64,000 bases of DNA, taken from Paracoccus endophyticus (GTDB lineage Bacteria; Pseudomonadota; Alphaproteobacteria; Rhodobacterales; Rhodobacteraceae). Position numbers and translations under genes: made by a program. Location: positions 1 to 64,000 of the forward strand of contig NZ_QLUV01000003.1 in NCBI RefSeq assembly GCF_003286075.1, written 5' to 3'. A model generated the notes under the pieces. The model was not told where the DNA came from, did no database searches, and worked only from the letters and a program-made list of their open reading frames with translations. Shown here piece by piece: positions 14,814 through 23,630 of the stretch. Every line of letters starts with the position of its first letter. The stretch's first letter is position 1.

Positions 14814-16112
14814 ATGGGGATGATCGAGAACGAAGAGGACGTGATTGCCAACTCGCTGTGGACGGCGACCGCAAACCCTGCGCCGAACTGCCCAGCATTG
14901 CGGGGAACGGCGGAATGCGACGTGGCAGTCATCGGGGCGGGCTTCACAGGCCTTTCCGCTGCGGTTCACCTGGCTGAGCGGGGACAGCGCGTCATCGTGC
15001 TCGACACGCACTCTCCCGGCTGGGGGGCGTCCGGGCGCAACGGCGGTCAGGTCAATCCGGGCCTGAAGGAAGACCCTGACACGATCGAGGCGCAGTTCGG
15101 GCCCAAGGTGGGCGGGCGCATGGTCGCCCTGTCGGGGGGCGCAGGGCAATTCGTCTTCGATCTGATCGCGCGCCTGGGGATCGACTGCGACGCCCGCCAG
15201 ACGGGCTGGATCCAGCCCGTCCACAACGACGCGGCGGATACGGTGGTCCGGCGTCGCGTCGAGCAATGGACCCGGCGCGGTGCTCCGCTGCGGATGCTGG
15301 ACCGGGATACGACGGTGGCGCTGCTGGGCACCGAGCTGTATCGCGGCGCGATGATCGACGAGCGCGGCGGCAACCTGCATCCGCTGAACTATGCCCTGGG
15401 CCTTGCCGATGCGGCGATGCGGGCCGGTGCGGTCATCCACGGCAGCAGCCGCGTGACGGCGCATGAAACACGCGGCCCCGATCACCTGCTGCGCACCGAA
15501 GGCGGCGAGGTCCTGGCCCGCAGGGTGCTGGTCTGCACGAATGGCTACACGTCTTCCGTCGTGCCCCCCATGGACCGCACCGTGGTGCCGATCCGCTCGG
15601 TCCAGGTCGCAACCGATGTCCTGCCCCCCGAGATTGCCGGGCGCATCCTGCCGCAAGGCCACTCGGCCTCGGACAGCCGCCGGCTGCTCGTCTATTTCCG
15701 CAAGGATGCGGCTGGGCGGTTCATCATGGGCGGGCGCGGCAACTACTCGGCCGGAGCCACGCGTCGCCAGATGCAGGTGCTGCGCGAAGCCTCGGTCAGG
15801 CTCTATCCCGAACTTCGCGACATTCCCTGGCGCTTTGCCTGGGGCGGCTACGTCGCCATGACCGCAGATCATTACCCTCACCTGAGCCTCGTCGCGCCCG
15901 GCGTGATGGCGGCGATGGGGTATAACGGGCGTGGCGTCGCACTGGCCTCGGCCATGGGCAAGGTTCTTGCGGACTGGGCAACCGATACGCCCGAAGGCGC
16001 GTTGGATTATCCGGTGACCCGCCCGCGCCCGATCCCGTTCCACTTCATGCGAAAGCCTGCCGTGATCGCAACCGTGGCGTGGTCGCGATTTCAGGATCGC
16101 CTCGGGCGATAG
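14814..16112 (+). CDS. FAD-dependent oxidoreductase (PuuB/DadA-like amine or amino acid oxidase)
   Basis: A 432-residue protein of the DAO superfamily. The dinucleotide motif is DVAVIGAGFTGLSAAVHLAE near residue 42, followed by GWGASGRNGGQVNPGLKED, which is characteristic of gamma-glutamylputrescine and D-amino acid oxidoreductases. The C-terminal YNGRGVALASAMGKVLADW binds FAD. It should oxidise an amine or amino acid to an imine and then a keto acid or aldehyde. The start is ATG at 14814 or, better spaced from AAAGGA, ATG at 14820. The adjacent XRE-cupin regulator and importer define a small catabolic module. Confidence 0.9.
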   Translation: MGMIENEEDVIANSLWTATANPAPNCPALRGTAECDVAVIGAGFTGLSAAVHLAERGQRVIVLDTHSPGWGASGRNGGQVNPGLKEDPDTIEAQFGPKVGGRMVALSGGAGQFVFDLIARLGIDCDARQTGWIQPVHNDAADTVVRRRVEQWTRRGAPLRMLDRDTTVALLGTELYRGAMIDERGGNLHPLNYALGLADAAMRAGAVIHGSSRVTAHETRGPDHLLRTEGGEVLARRVLVCTNGYTSSVVPPMDRTVVPIRSVQVATDVLPPEIAGRILPQGHSASDSRRLLVYFRKDAAGRFIMGGRGNYSAGATRRQMQVLREASVRLYPELRDIPWRFAWGGYVAMTADHYPHLSLVAPGVMAAMGYNGRGVALASAMGKVLADWATDTPEGALDYPVTRPRPIPFHFMRKPAVIATVAWSRFQDRLGR

Positions 16113-16417
16113 GCCGGCGGCGCGCGGCTGCAACCAGCTCGGTGATCGCGGCGGCATCGCGGAACACCGCGCCCCGCCCGACCTGCCTCTCGGAGGGAGC
16201 GTGCGCCCTGCCGATCCTGCCCTGCGGCCTTCGGCAGCATTGCCGCAGGCTGCCGGCGCGGCAGAAGCACCCGTGTTGCACGGATGCACCCCTGCCCCTC
16301 GTGCGCTGGGCCGGGGCCGGCGGCAGGGTGTCATGCCGCCTCAGAGCGGGGAGCGTCCACTGTCACGGTCAAGGGGCCGCGATGCCGGCTCGGGGGCAAG
16401 CATGATCGCAAGGCCGT
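16113..16417. other. Gap between convergent oxidoreductase genes, nothing recognised
   Basis: About 300 bases lie between the ends of two convergent FAD oxidoreductase genes. Open frames on both strands are short and match no family I know. No strong terminator hairpin with a T-tract is evident. Confidence 0.4.
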
Positions 16418-17686
16418 TCATGAGAACCTCTCGATGCCGTAGGGGCCAGGATCGAGGCGCGGGGGCCGCCCGGCGATGGCATCGGCCACTATCAGCGCGG
16501 TGATCGCCGACAGCGTCAGTCCCAGGTGGCCATGGCCAAAGGCATGAACCACCTCGGGCCCACGCGGCGACGGCCCGATCACCGGCAGCGAGTCGGGAGT
16601 CGAGGGCCGGAACCCCATCCACTCGCTGACGACGGGCAGACCCCTCAGCCCTGGAACCGCCCGCTGCGCCCCTGGCACCAGCGCCCGGATGCGGCGGAAG
16701 TCCGGGGGGGCCACCAGCCCGGCCAGTTCGTCGCCACTGACCAGCCTCAAACCGTCCTGCATCGGCGACAGCACCATCCCGAGGCCCGGCAGTCCAACCG
16801 GACGCCGCAGCAGGTCGGCGGTCCCCGACCCGAAGCCGAGGTGATAGCCGCGCTCGGTATCAAGGCTCGCGCGGTCGCCAAGTTGCCGCGCCAGCGTGGC
16901 CGACCATGCCCCCGCCGCGATCACCAGCCGATCGAAGTGCTGCGGCCCGGGCTCGGCATGGACCGTCACGCCAGCCGGAGAGCGGGCAACACCGCGCACC
17001 CGCTGGCGCAGGTGCTGCGCCCCCCGCGCCATGGCCGCATCGGCGTAGGATTGGGCCAGACCGCGTGGATCTGGCACAAACCCGCTTTCGGGCTGGTGCA
17101 GTCCGATCTGCACCAGATCGGGATTGAGGCCCGGCTCCAGTGCCATCACCTCATCCCGGTCAAGCACCTGATAGCGGACCCCGCAGCGGTCCATCAGCAG
17201 CCGGTCGGCTGCGGTGGCAGCGAACTCGGCCTCGGAGGCATAGACCTTCAGCCAGCCTTCGTCGGTGATCATGCCAGCCGCGCCCGACAGCCCCGCAAGA
17301 TGCCGATGCGCCGCAAGGCTGCCGTCGACAAGCGGCCACAGCGCCGCCGCGATCCGGGCGACCTCGGCCGGGCGGCCTGCGCGGATGAACCGCCACAGCC
17401 AGGGCGCCGCCTGGACGGCATGGCGAAGTCGCAGCACGGCGGGCGAATTGCGGTCGAGAAGATAGGAGGGCAGCGCCCGCAAGACCTGCGGCGTCGCGGT
17501 CGGCACCACCGCCCCCGTCACGATCCCGCCCGCATTGCCCGACGAGGTGCCGGCGCCGGGCGGATCGGGATCGTAAATCGTCACCCGGTGCCCGTCCGCG
17601 GCGAGCGCGAGCGCGCAGGCCGACCCGACGAGGCCCGCGCCGATCACGGCGATGTCCTGCGGCGCAAGGGGTGCTTGGTCCATCAT
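16418..17686 (-). CDS. FAD-dependent D-amino acid dehydrogenase-like oxidoreductase
   Basis: A 422-residue DadA-family protein. It has DIAVIGAGLVGSACALALAA near residue 11, YDPDPPGAGTSSGNAGGI, the central RLVIAAGAWSATLA segment, SEWMGFRPSTPDSLPVIGPS and the FAD-binding end FGHGHLGLTLSAITALIVAD. These are hallmarks of D-amino acid dehydrogenases that deaminate D-amino acids and pass electrons to the respiratory chain. It is downstream of an amino acid ABC importer on the same strand, so the importer probably supplies its substrate. Residues MM at the start give two possible ATGs (17686 or 17683). Confidence 0.9.
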   Translation of the reverse strand: MMDQAPLAPQDIAVIGAGLVGSACALALAADGHRVTIYDPDPPGAGTSSGNAGGIVTGAVVPTATPQVLRALPSYLLDRNSPAVLRLRHAVQAAPWLWRFIRAGRPAEVARIAAALWPLVDGSLAAHRHLAGLSGAAGMITDEGWLKVYASEAEFAATAADRLLMDRCGVRYQVLDRDEVMALEPGLNPDLVQIGLHQPESGFVPDPRGLAQSYADAAMARGAQHLRQRVRGVARSPAGVTVHAEPGPQHFDRLVIAAGAWSATLARQLGDRASLDTERGYHLGFGSGTADLLRRPVGLPGLGMVLSPMQDGLRLVSGDELAGLVAPPDFRRIRALVPGAQRAVPGLRGLPVVSEWMGFRPSTPDSLPVIGPSPRGPEVVHAFGHGHLGLTLSAITALIVADAIAGRPPRLDPGPYGIERFS

Positions 17687-17696
17687 GGGCGAGGGG

Positions 17697-18422
17697 TCAT
17701 TGATGCAGAATCTTGCTCAGGAAATCGCGCGTGCGGGCATGGGCGGGCGCGGTGAAGAAGGTTTCTGGCGGCGCGGTTTCCACGATGGCGCCCCGGTCCA
17801 TGAAGATCACGCGGTCGGCGACCTTGCGGGCAAAGCCCATCTCGTGCGTGACCACCATCATCGTCATGCCCTCGCGCGCCAGCCCCACCATCACGTCCAG
17901 CACCTCGTTGATCATCTCGGGGTCCAGGGCCGAGGTGGGTTCGTCGAACAGCATGATCTTGGGCTGCATGCAAAGCGACCGCGCGATCGCCACCCGTTGC
18001 TGCTGGCCGCCCGAAAGCTGGTGCGGATAGCTGTCCATCTTGTCGGCCAGCCCGACCTTCTCCAGCAGCGCCCTGCCCCTTTCCTCGGCCTGCGCCCTGC
18101 TCAGCCGTCGCACATGGATCGGTGCCAGCGTCACGTTCTCCAGTGCCGTCTTGTGGGGGTAGAGATTGAAGCTCTGGAAGACGAAGCCGACCTCTGTCCG
18201 CAGCCTGAGCAGCGCCTTGCGGTCGGCCAGATCGGTGCCATCGACCAGCAGCCTGCCGGATTGAAACGGTTCCAGTCCGTTGATGCAGCGGATCAGCGTG
18301 CTCTTGCCGGACCCCGAGGGTCCGCAGACCACGACGACCTCGCCCCTTGCGACGGTCAGGCTTATGTCCCGAAGGACATGCAGCGAGCCGAACCATTTGT
18401 TGACGCCGGAAAATTCGATCAT
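17697..18422 (-). CDS. Amino acid ABC transporter, ATP-binding protein
   Basis: A 241-residue ATPase of the GlnQ/HisP type. It has Walker [27 protein letters not shown], the signature [15 protein letters not shown], Walker [14 protein letters not shown] and the H-loop VVTHEM. It belongs to the second amino acid importer of the window, with two permease genes and a binding protein upstream and the DadA-like enzyme ten bases downstream. It is only moderately similar to the ATPase at 11893, so this is not a recent duplication. Confidence 0.95.
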   Translation of the reverse strand: MIEFSGVNKWFGSLHVLRDISLTVARGEVVVVCGPSGSGKSTLIRCINGLEPFQSGRLLVDGTDLADRKALLRLRTEVGFVFQSFNLYPHKTALENVTLAPIHVRRLSRAQAEERGRALLEKVGLADKMDSYPHQLSGGQQQRVAIARSLCMQPKIMLFDEPTSALDPEMINEVLDVMVGLAREGMTMMVVTHEMGFARKVADRVIFMDRGAIVETAPPETFFTAPAHARTRDFLSKILHQ

Positions 18423-18441
18423 GCGGGTGTGTGTCCCAAGG

Positions 18442-19104
18442 TCACAGGAAGGCGGCCTGTCCGCGGCGCTCCAGCCGGCGCGACAGGTGGATCAGCGGAT
18501 AGCAGATGATGAAATAGCCGACGCCGACAATGCCGAAGACCAGAAGGCCGTTCGGCACCGACTGCACGATCAGCCAGCCCGAGCGGGTGAGGTCGAGAAG
18601 CCCGATGGCCGAGACGACCGAGGAATCCTTGATGAGCAGCACGAACTGCCCGACCAGTGAGGGCGTGATGATGCGGACCGCCTGCGGCATCACCACCAGC
18701 CGCATCTGCTGGGCGCGGGTCATCCCCGAGGCGAGTGCCGCCTCGGACTGCCCGGGGGGCACCGCCTTCAGGCCCGCCGCGACGATTTCGCCGATGAAGC
18801 AGGCGGCCATGTTCGACAGCGCGACAACGCCGGCGGCAAAGGCCGAAAGCTCGATGCCCACCTGCGGCAGGATGAAGAAGACGATGAAGACCTGCACCAG
18901 GAACGGCGTGGCGCGGAAGAAGTCGATGTAAAGTCCCAGCGCCCGCGCGGCCCAGCGGTTGCGGCCCGCCCGGATGATGCCGAAGCCGAAGCCGATCGCC
19001 ACGCCGATCACCAGCGACAGAAGCGACAGCCCGATGGTCATCCCCATGCCCTTCAGAAGGACAGGCCAGTAGCCGAAGATGCGTTCGAGATAGAACCAGA
19101 CCAT
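18442..19104 (-). CDS. Amino acid ABC transporter, permease 2
   Basis: A 220-residue HisM/GlnP-family permease with about five helices. Typical parts are [38 protein letters not shown] and the EAA loop [23 protein letters not shown]. It pairs with the permease encoded four bases upstream, giving a heterodimeric channel in the inner membrane. Confidence 0.93.
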   Translation of the reverse strand: MVWFYLERIFGYWPVLLKGMGMTIGLSLLSLVIGVAIGFGFGIIRAGRNRWAARALGLYIDFFRATPFLVQVFIVFFILPQVGIELSAFAAGVVALSNMAACFIGEIVAAGLKAVPPGQSEAALASGMTRAQQMRLVVMPQAVRIITPSLVGQFVLLIKDSSVVSAIGLLDLTRSGWLIVQSVPNGLLVFGIVGVGYFIICYPLIHLSRRLERRGQAAFL

Positions 19105-19108
19105 GCGC

Positions 19109-19777
19109 CTATCCTCTGCCCGGAAGGCTGTTGCGCGCCTGCCATGCGCCCGCCGCCGACTTCAGGACGTAATAAAGCACCAGATAGCCCAGGGCCGTGG
19201 CCACCAGCCCCTCGACCGGCATGAAGCGATCGATGGCAATCCGCTGGCCCGCGCGGGTCAATTCCACCACCGAGATCAGAGACAGCAGCGAGCTGTCCTT
19301 GATCAGCACGATGGCTTGGCCGATCAGCGGCGAGACCGTAACCCGCAGCGCCTGCGGCAGCACGATCAGCCGCATCCGCTGCAGGTAGCTCAGCCCCGTG
19401 CTCATCCCCGCCTCGACCTGGCCGCGCGGGATCGACAGGATGCCGGACCGGATGATCTCGGCCATGTAGGCACCCGAGTTCAGCGACAGCGCGATGATGC
19501 CGATCAGCATCTCGGGCAGGACGACGCCCAGCCGGGGCAGGCCGAAGTAAAGGAAATACAGCTGCGCCAGCAGCGGCGTGGCGCGGATCGCATCGACATA
19601 GACCACCGCCGGCGCACGCAGCCAGCGCAGCGGCTGAATGGCCAGCGCGCAGGCCAGCACCCCCAGCACCATCGCACCGACGAAGCTGGCGGCGGACAGA
19701 AACAGCGTCGCCAGAAAGCCCTGCCAGATCTCGGGCAGGTATTCCAGCATCACGCGCGTGTTCAGTCCGCCCAGCAT
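19109..19777 (-). CDS. Amino acid ABC transporter, permease 1
   Basis: A 222-residue permease of the same family. It has VVYVDAIRATPLLAQLYFLY, the EAA loop VEAGMSTGLSYLQRMRLIVLPQ and the PLIGQAIVLIKDSSLLSLIS segment shared by polar amino acid permeases. It follows the binding-protein gene across a large hairpin and precedes its partner permease. Confidence 0.93.
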   Translation of the reverse strand: MLGGLNTRVMLEYLPEIWQGFLATLFLSAASFVGAMVLGVLACALAIQPLRWLRAPAVVYVDAIRATPLLAQLYFLYFGLPRLGVVLPEMLIGIIALSLNSGAYMAEIIRSGILSIPRGQVEAGMSTGLSYLQRMRLIVLPQALRVTVSPLIGQAIVLIKDSSLLSLISVVELTRAGQRIAIDRFMPVEGLVATALGYLVLYYVLKSAAGAWQARNSLPGRG

Positions 19778-19801
19778 GTCCCACCATCGGTTGTCGAAAG
19801 G

Positions 19802-19833
19802 GCGGCACCGGGGACCAGGTCCCGCGGTGCCGC
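19802..19833 (-). terminator. Two-tier hairpin between binding-protein and permease genes
   Basis: An outer stem, GCGGCACCG (19802-19810) with CGGTGCCGC (19825-19833), encloses an inner stem GGGACC/GGTCCC. On the minus strand it is followed by CCTTTCG. It lies just after the binding-protein stop and probably protects the upstream message or partly terminates transcription before the permease genes. Confidence 0.55.
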
Positions 19834-19840
19834 GCAGGGA

Positions 19841-20638
19841 TCAGTGATCGGCCTTCCAGGCGTCCGAGTTCACCCAGTAGTCGAGGTTGGCATCCAGCCG
19901 CCCGTCCAGCGTCACGGTGTCGATGAACAGGTTGCCCCAGGTCAGCAGGTCCATCGAGTCGTAGCGCACGGCATAGGCCAGGGGCTCCTTCGACAGCATC
20001 TCCTCGAAGATGGTGAAGGTGCCCTCGGGATAGGCCGCCGCCTGCGCCTTGACCGCCGAGTTGTCGTTCAGCCCGCACTTGGCCTGACCCGAGGCGACCG
20101 CGTCCAGGATCAGGGTGCCGCCGCCCTTGAAGGACTTGATCTCGGCCTCGGGAAAGACCTTGGGCGCCAGCTTCTCGCCGGTCGATCCCAGCAGAACGGC
20201 GAGGGTCGTGCCGGGCTTCCTGCAGTCCTCGACCGAGGCGATGTCGCCCCCCTGCTTGGCGAAGGCCACGGCGCCGACATACATGAACGGCTTGGTGAAG
20301 GCGACCTTGGTGGCCCGCGCCAGCGTCGGCGTCATGTCGGCCGCCAGCATGTCGGCCTTGCCCGACATGAGCGCCGGCAGAAGCCCGTCCCAGTCGAAAT
20401 CGAGATAGACCACCTTCACGCCCATCTCCTCCGCCATCAGCGTGGTCAGTTCGATGGCGCTGCCGGTGCGCTGGCCGTTCTTGTCCATGAACGAGAACGG
20501 AGGACCCTGCGTCTGCACCGCCACCCGCAATTCGCCGCGCGCCAGGATGTCGTCCAGCGTTCCCGCCGCCGCCGGCGTGGCCACCGCCGCCATGCCCGTG
20601 AGTATCGCGGCACATGCGAGCGCAGTGAGGTTTTTCAT
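19841..20638 (-). CDS. Amino acid ABC transporter, periplasmic substrate-binding protein
   Basis: A 265-residue SBP_bac_3 protein. It has a signal peptide (MKNLTALACAAILTGMAAVA, cleavage near PAAAG), GELRVAVQTQGPPFSFMDKN and GKADMLAADMTPTLARATKV followed by AFTKPF. It contains two cysteines (EDCRKPG and AKCGLNDN) that could form a disulfide in the periplasm. First gene of the second importer operon. The downstream DadA-like enzyme suggests a D-amino acid or similar substrate, which is inference. Confidence 0.92.
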   Translation of the reverse strand: MKNLTALACAAILTGMAAVATPAAAGTLDDILARGELRVAVQTQGPPFSFMDKNGQRTGSAIELTTLMAEEMGVKVVYLDFDWDGLLPALMSGKADMLAADMTPTLARATKVAFTKPFMYVGAVAFAKQGGDIASVEDCRKPGTTLAVLLGSTGEKLAPKVFPEAEIKSFKGGGTLILDAVASGQAKCGLNDNSAVKAQAAAYPEGTFTIFEEMLSKEPLAYAVRYDSMDLLTWGNLFIDTVTLDGRLDANLDYWVNSDAWKADH

Positions 20639-20970
20639 CTTTCCTTCTCCCCTGTTGCGAGGTTCGGAAACGCTCCGCCCTCTTGATTTTCCTGCGGGCC
20701 GATGCCTGGCGCCTGGCCAAAGGCGTACGGGTGAATCTCAAGCTGCACCGTTCGCGACACAAGATGTTCATGCCATTCGCAGCCCACAGCCAAGTGTTCT
20801 CATGTGGCATGGCCGACTGTCTACGGGCAGCAGGTCAGCCTCCTCGAGCCACACCGCTGCGTCCCCTGTCCTGACTCACGTCTCGAATGCCCTTGCGGCA
20901 GGCAGTCGCCCCGTCCGCCTCGCGGAACTTGCCGTGCCCTGGCCGAGATGGTGTCGGGAAGGTAGGCGAA
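20639..20970. other. Upstream region of the second importer, no gene recognised
   Basis: About 330 bases without a convincing coding frame. It holds the ribosome binding site GGGGAGAAGGAAAG of the binding-protein gene and presumably its promoter. A loose inverted repeat (CATGCCA near 20770 and TGGCATG near 20807) is visible, but nothing identifies a regulator. Confidence 0.35.
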
Positions 20971-20993
20971 GGCCCTGCCTTCAAGGCAGGGCC
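20971..20993 (-). terminator. Rho-independent-type terminator of the BKACE operon
   Basis: GGCCCTGCC (20971-20979) and GGCAGGGCC (20985-20993) form a perfect stem, extended by a T-A pair, with a three-base loop. It lies 48 bases downstream of the minus-strand BKACE stop. The following run is only mildly T-rich (TTCGCCTACCTTCC). Confidence 0.6.
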
Positions 20994-21041
20994 CGGCTGC
21001 GCCATCGCCACGGTCCCTTTTGGCGGGTGGGTCAAGGCCGA

Positions 21042-21977
21042 TCAGAACCCCAGATCGTCGGTCCCCTTCAGCGTCAGGATCTCGCGGGCCTCGTCAGGGG
21101 TCGCGATCTCCAGCCCCAGCCCCTCGATGATCTGGCGCGCCAGACGGACCTGCTGGGCGTTGGTTTCCGCCAGCTTGCCCGGGCCGGCCCAGAGCGAATC
21201 CTCCAGCCCCACGCGGACATGGCCGCCCATCGCCGCCGACATTGCCGCGATGGGCAGCTGGTTCCTGCCCGCCCCCAAGACTGACCAGCGATAGTCGTCG
21301 CCGAACAGCCGGTCGGCCGTGCGCTTCATGTGCATGACATCCTCGGGATGCGCCCCGATCCCGCCCATCAGGCCGAACACGGTCTGGATGAACAGCGGCC
21401 CCCTGACGATGCCCCGATCGTAGAAGTACTTGAGGTTATACAGATGCGAGGTGTCGTAGCACTCGAATTCGAACCGGGTGCCGTTCGCGCCAAGGTCCGT
21501 CATCACCTTTTCCAGGTCGCCGAAGGTGTTGCGGAAGACGATGTCGCGGTTGCCGAGATAGGTCCTTTCCCAGTCGTGCTTCAGCTTGCCCTGAAAGCGG
21601 TCGAGCATCGGGAACAGGCCGAAGTTCATCGTGCCCATGTTCATCGACGCGACCTCGGGCCGGTAGGTGGCGGCGGGCTTCATCCGCTCTTCGATGGTCA
21701 TGGTGGGGGCGCCGCCGGTGGTCAGGTTCACCACCACGTTCGAGCGTTGCTTGATGACCTGAAGAAAGGGCAGGAAGGCCTCGGGCGACTGGTCGGGGCT
21801 GCCGTCTTCGGGGTTGCGGGCGTGCAGGTGGACGATGGCGGCCCCCGCCTCGGCGGCCCCGATGGCGGCCTCGGCGATTTCCGAGGCCGTGACGGGCAGA
21901 TGCGGCGACATCGAGGGCGTATGGATGGCGCCGGTCACGGCGCAGGTGATGATCGTCTTGCGGGGCGGTTTGGCCAT
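21042..21977 (-). CDS. Beta-keto acid cleavage enzyme (BKACE, DUF849 family)
   Basis: A 311-residue zinc-dependent enzyme that condenses a beta-keto acid with acetyl-CoA and splits it into a CoA ester and acetoacetate-type product. Family marks are ITCAVTGAIHTPSMSPHLPV at residues 9-28, the zinc ligands AAIVHLHARNPEDG (H-x-H), the glycine-rich VVVNLTTGGA, FECYDTSHLYNL and GGHVRVGLEDSLW near residue 245. The adjoining 3-hydroxyacyl-CoA-dehydrogenase-type gene, five bases upstream, would supply its keto acid. That pairing is known for carnitine degradation (dehydrocarnitine cleavage), but other substrates are possible. Confidence 0.92.
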   Translation of the reverse strand: MAKPPRKTIITCAVTGAIHTPSMSPHLPVTASEIAEAAIGAAEAGAAIVHLHARNPEDGSPDQSPEAFLPFLQVIKQRSNVVVNLTTGGAPTMTIEERMKPAATYRPEVASMNMGTMNFGLFPMLDRFQGKLKHDWERTYLGNRDIVFRNTFGDLEKVMTDLGANGTRFEFECYDTSHLYNLKYFYDRGIVRGPLFIQTVFGLMGGIGAHPEDVMHMKRTADRLFGDDYRWSVLGAGRNQLPIAAMSAAMGGHVRVGLEDSLWAGPGKLAETNAQQVRLARQIIEGLGLEIATPDEAREILTLKGTDDLGF

Positions 21978-21981
21978 GATG

Positions 21982-22905
21982 TCAGTCCTTGACGTTGCGG
22001 GAGCGCAGATGGTGGTCCAGCGCGGCAAGTTCGCGGTCCCGCCAGGCGGCGCGGGCGCGAACCGAGTCCGGGCCGGAATGGGGGAAGGCCGCGTCCACGA
22101 TATCGGCCGCCCGGTCCGAGAACGCCTCGGCCCCCGCGCCATCGTCGGCAAGCCGGCCCATCGTCGGACCATAGCGGCGGATATAGTCGTGAAGGCCAGC
22201 CGGCGCGTTGAGCGAGATCGTCTCCAGCGGCCCCATCAGCGCCCAGCGCCGCCCCAGGCCGTGACGGATGGTGTCGTCAAGGCCCTGCACGGAACAGACG
22301 CCCTCGCCGACCAGCCGCAGCGCTTCCGCCAGCAGCACCGCCTGAAGGCGGTTCAGCACGAAACCGGGGATCTCGCGGTCGAGCAGCACGGGCACCTGCC
22401 CCGCGCCGGCATAGATCGCCTCGGCGCGGGACAGGACCTCGCGGTCGGTCTCGGCCGAGGGGCAGAGTTCCACGACCGGAATCACATGCGGCGGGTTCAC
22501 GGGATGGGCGACGAGGCAGCGCCGCGCGCCGGCCAGACCTGCCGAGAACTCGGACGCCATCAACGCCGAGGAGGACGAGGCGAGGATCGTCTGCGGCGCG
22601 GCGGCCTTGTCCATGCGTGTGAACAGCTCGCGCTTGATGTCGAGGATTTCGGGGCAGCTTTCCTGCACCAGCACTGCTCCGCGCAGCGCGTCCTCCAGCG
22701 TCTCGCATGGCATCACCCGGTCGGCGCTCGCGGGGTCGTTCCCCGCCTCCTTCAGCATCTCCCGCAGCAGTTCGGGCATCGCCGCGCGCAGGGTCGGCTG
22801 GGGGTCCCAGAGCTGCACGGGATGGCCCGCCCGCGCAAAGACACAGGCCCATGCCCGCCCGATCAGCCCGGCGCCGACGATGCCGATGACGTCCTTCTTC
22901 TCCAT
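21982..22905 (-). CDS. 3-hydroxyacyl-CoA dehydrogenase-type enzyme, carnitine dehydrogenase-like
   Basis: A 307-residue NAD-dependent dehydrogenase. It has the Rossmann motif IGIVGAGLIGRAWACVFARA near residue 7, ILASSSSALMASEFSAGL, the catalytic-region HPVNPPHVIPVVELCP (His at the start) and IPGFVLNRLQAVLLAEALRL. This short form is shared by L-carnitine 3-dehydrogenase, lambda-crystallin/L-gulonate dehydrogenase and 3-hydroxybutyryl-CoA dehydrogenase. Adjacency to BKACE favours L-carnitine or an analogous 3-hydroxy acid. ATG at 22905 follows GAGGAG; the upstream ABC gene stops nine bases before the start. Confidence 0.85.
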   Translation of the reverse strand: MEKKDVIGIVGAGLIGRAWACVFARAGHPVQLWDPQPTLRAAMPELLREMLKEAGNDPASADRVMPCETLEDALRGAVLVQESCPEILDIKRELFTRMDKAAAPQTILASSSSALMASEFSAGLAGARRCLVAHPVNPPHVIPVVELCPSAETDREVLSRAEAIYAGAGQVPVLLDREIPGFVLNRLQAVLLAEALRLVGEGVCSVQGLDDTIRHGLGRRWALMGPLETISLNAPAGLHDYIRRYGPTMGRLADDGAGAEAFSDRAADIVDAAFPHSGPDSVRARAAWRDRELAALDHHLRSRNVKD

Positions 22906-22913
22906 TGCGCTCC

Positions 22914-23630
22914 TCACAGCCACAGCACCTTGCGGCGCAGTTCAAGATCCTCGGCCAGCGCCCGCGACGGCCCTTCATGAAACACCCGGCCGCGTTCCAG
23001 CGCCACTGTGCGGTCGGACAGGGCCAGCGCAAGGTCCAGATTGTGATCCACGATCACGATGGACAGCCGGTCCCGCAGCCGGTCGAAGGTGCGGAAAAGC
23101 TGTTCCACGATGGCGGGGGCCAGACCCTCGAACCGCTCGTCCAGCAGCAGGATGCGGGTGTCGCCCGACAAGGCACGCGCCACGGCAGCCATCTGCTGCT
23201 CGCCCCCCGACAGGCGGTCGGCCTCGGTGTCCATCCGCTCGGCGAGGCGCGGGAAATATTCCAGGATCTCCTCGTCGCTCCAATGCGTGCCGTTGCCGGT
23301 GCGGCGGCGGATGCGGCCGAGTTCGAGGTTGTCGCGCACGGTCATGCCGGCGAACAGCCCCCTGCCCTGCGGGACGTAACCCACGCCTGCCGGCGCGATC
23401 GCCGCCGGGGGCAGGCCAGAGATAGTCTGCCCGCCCAGCGTGATCGTGCCGGAACTGACCGGCGCGATCCCGATCATCGCCTTGAGCAGCGTCGATTTCC
23501 CCGCCCCGTTGCGGCCCAGCAGCGCGAGGATCTCGCCCTTGCGGATGTCGAAGCCGACATCATGAAGGATGTGGCTTTTGCCGTAATGGACGTTGACCGC
23601 GTCCAGCGCGCAGAGCGTTTCCTCCGACAT
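22914..23630 (-). CDS. LivF-type ABC transporter ATP-binding protein
   Basis: A 238-residue ATPase domain of the branched-chain amino acid (HAAT) type. It has Walker A GRNGAGKST, VGYVPQGRGLFAGMTVRDNL, the signature LSGGEQQMAAVARAL and Walker B ILLLDERFEGLAP, with DERFEGLAP typical of this branch. The reading frame continues upstream without a stop into a LivG fragment, so it was probably the second half of a LivG-LivF fusion. ATG at 23630 (MSEETL) would allow separate expression. Its permeases and binding protein are not in the window, so it may be orphaned. Confidence 0.85.
   Translation of the reverse strand: MSEETLCALDAVNVHYGKSHILHDVGFDIRKGEILALLGRNGAGKSTLLKAMIGIAPVSSGTITLGGQTISGLPPAAIAPAGVGYVPQGRGLFAGMTVRDNLELGRIRRRTGNGTHWSDEEILEYFPRLAERMDTEADRLSGGEQQMAAVARALSGDTRILLLDERFEGLAPAIVEQLFRTFDRLRDRLSIVIVDHNLDLALALSDRTVALERGRVFHEGPSRALAEDLELRRKVLWL

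Noticed and set aside
16113..16417. Open frames between the convergent oxidoreductase genes as a small gene
   Set aside because: No ribosome binding site and no recognisable motif on either strand.
11000..20638. The two amino acid importers as a recent duplication
   Set aside because: The ATPases and permeases differ throughout, permease number differs and gene order differs. They are only family-level relatives.
20639..20970. A 63-codon frame at 20683-20874 as a small gene
   Set aside because: It has no ribosome binding site, overlaps the likely promoter of the binding-protein gene and resembles nothing known.
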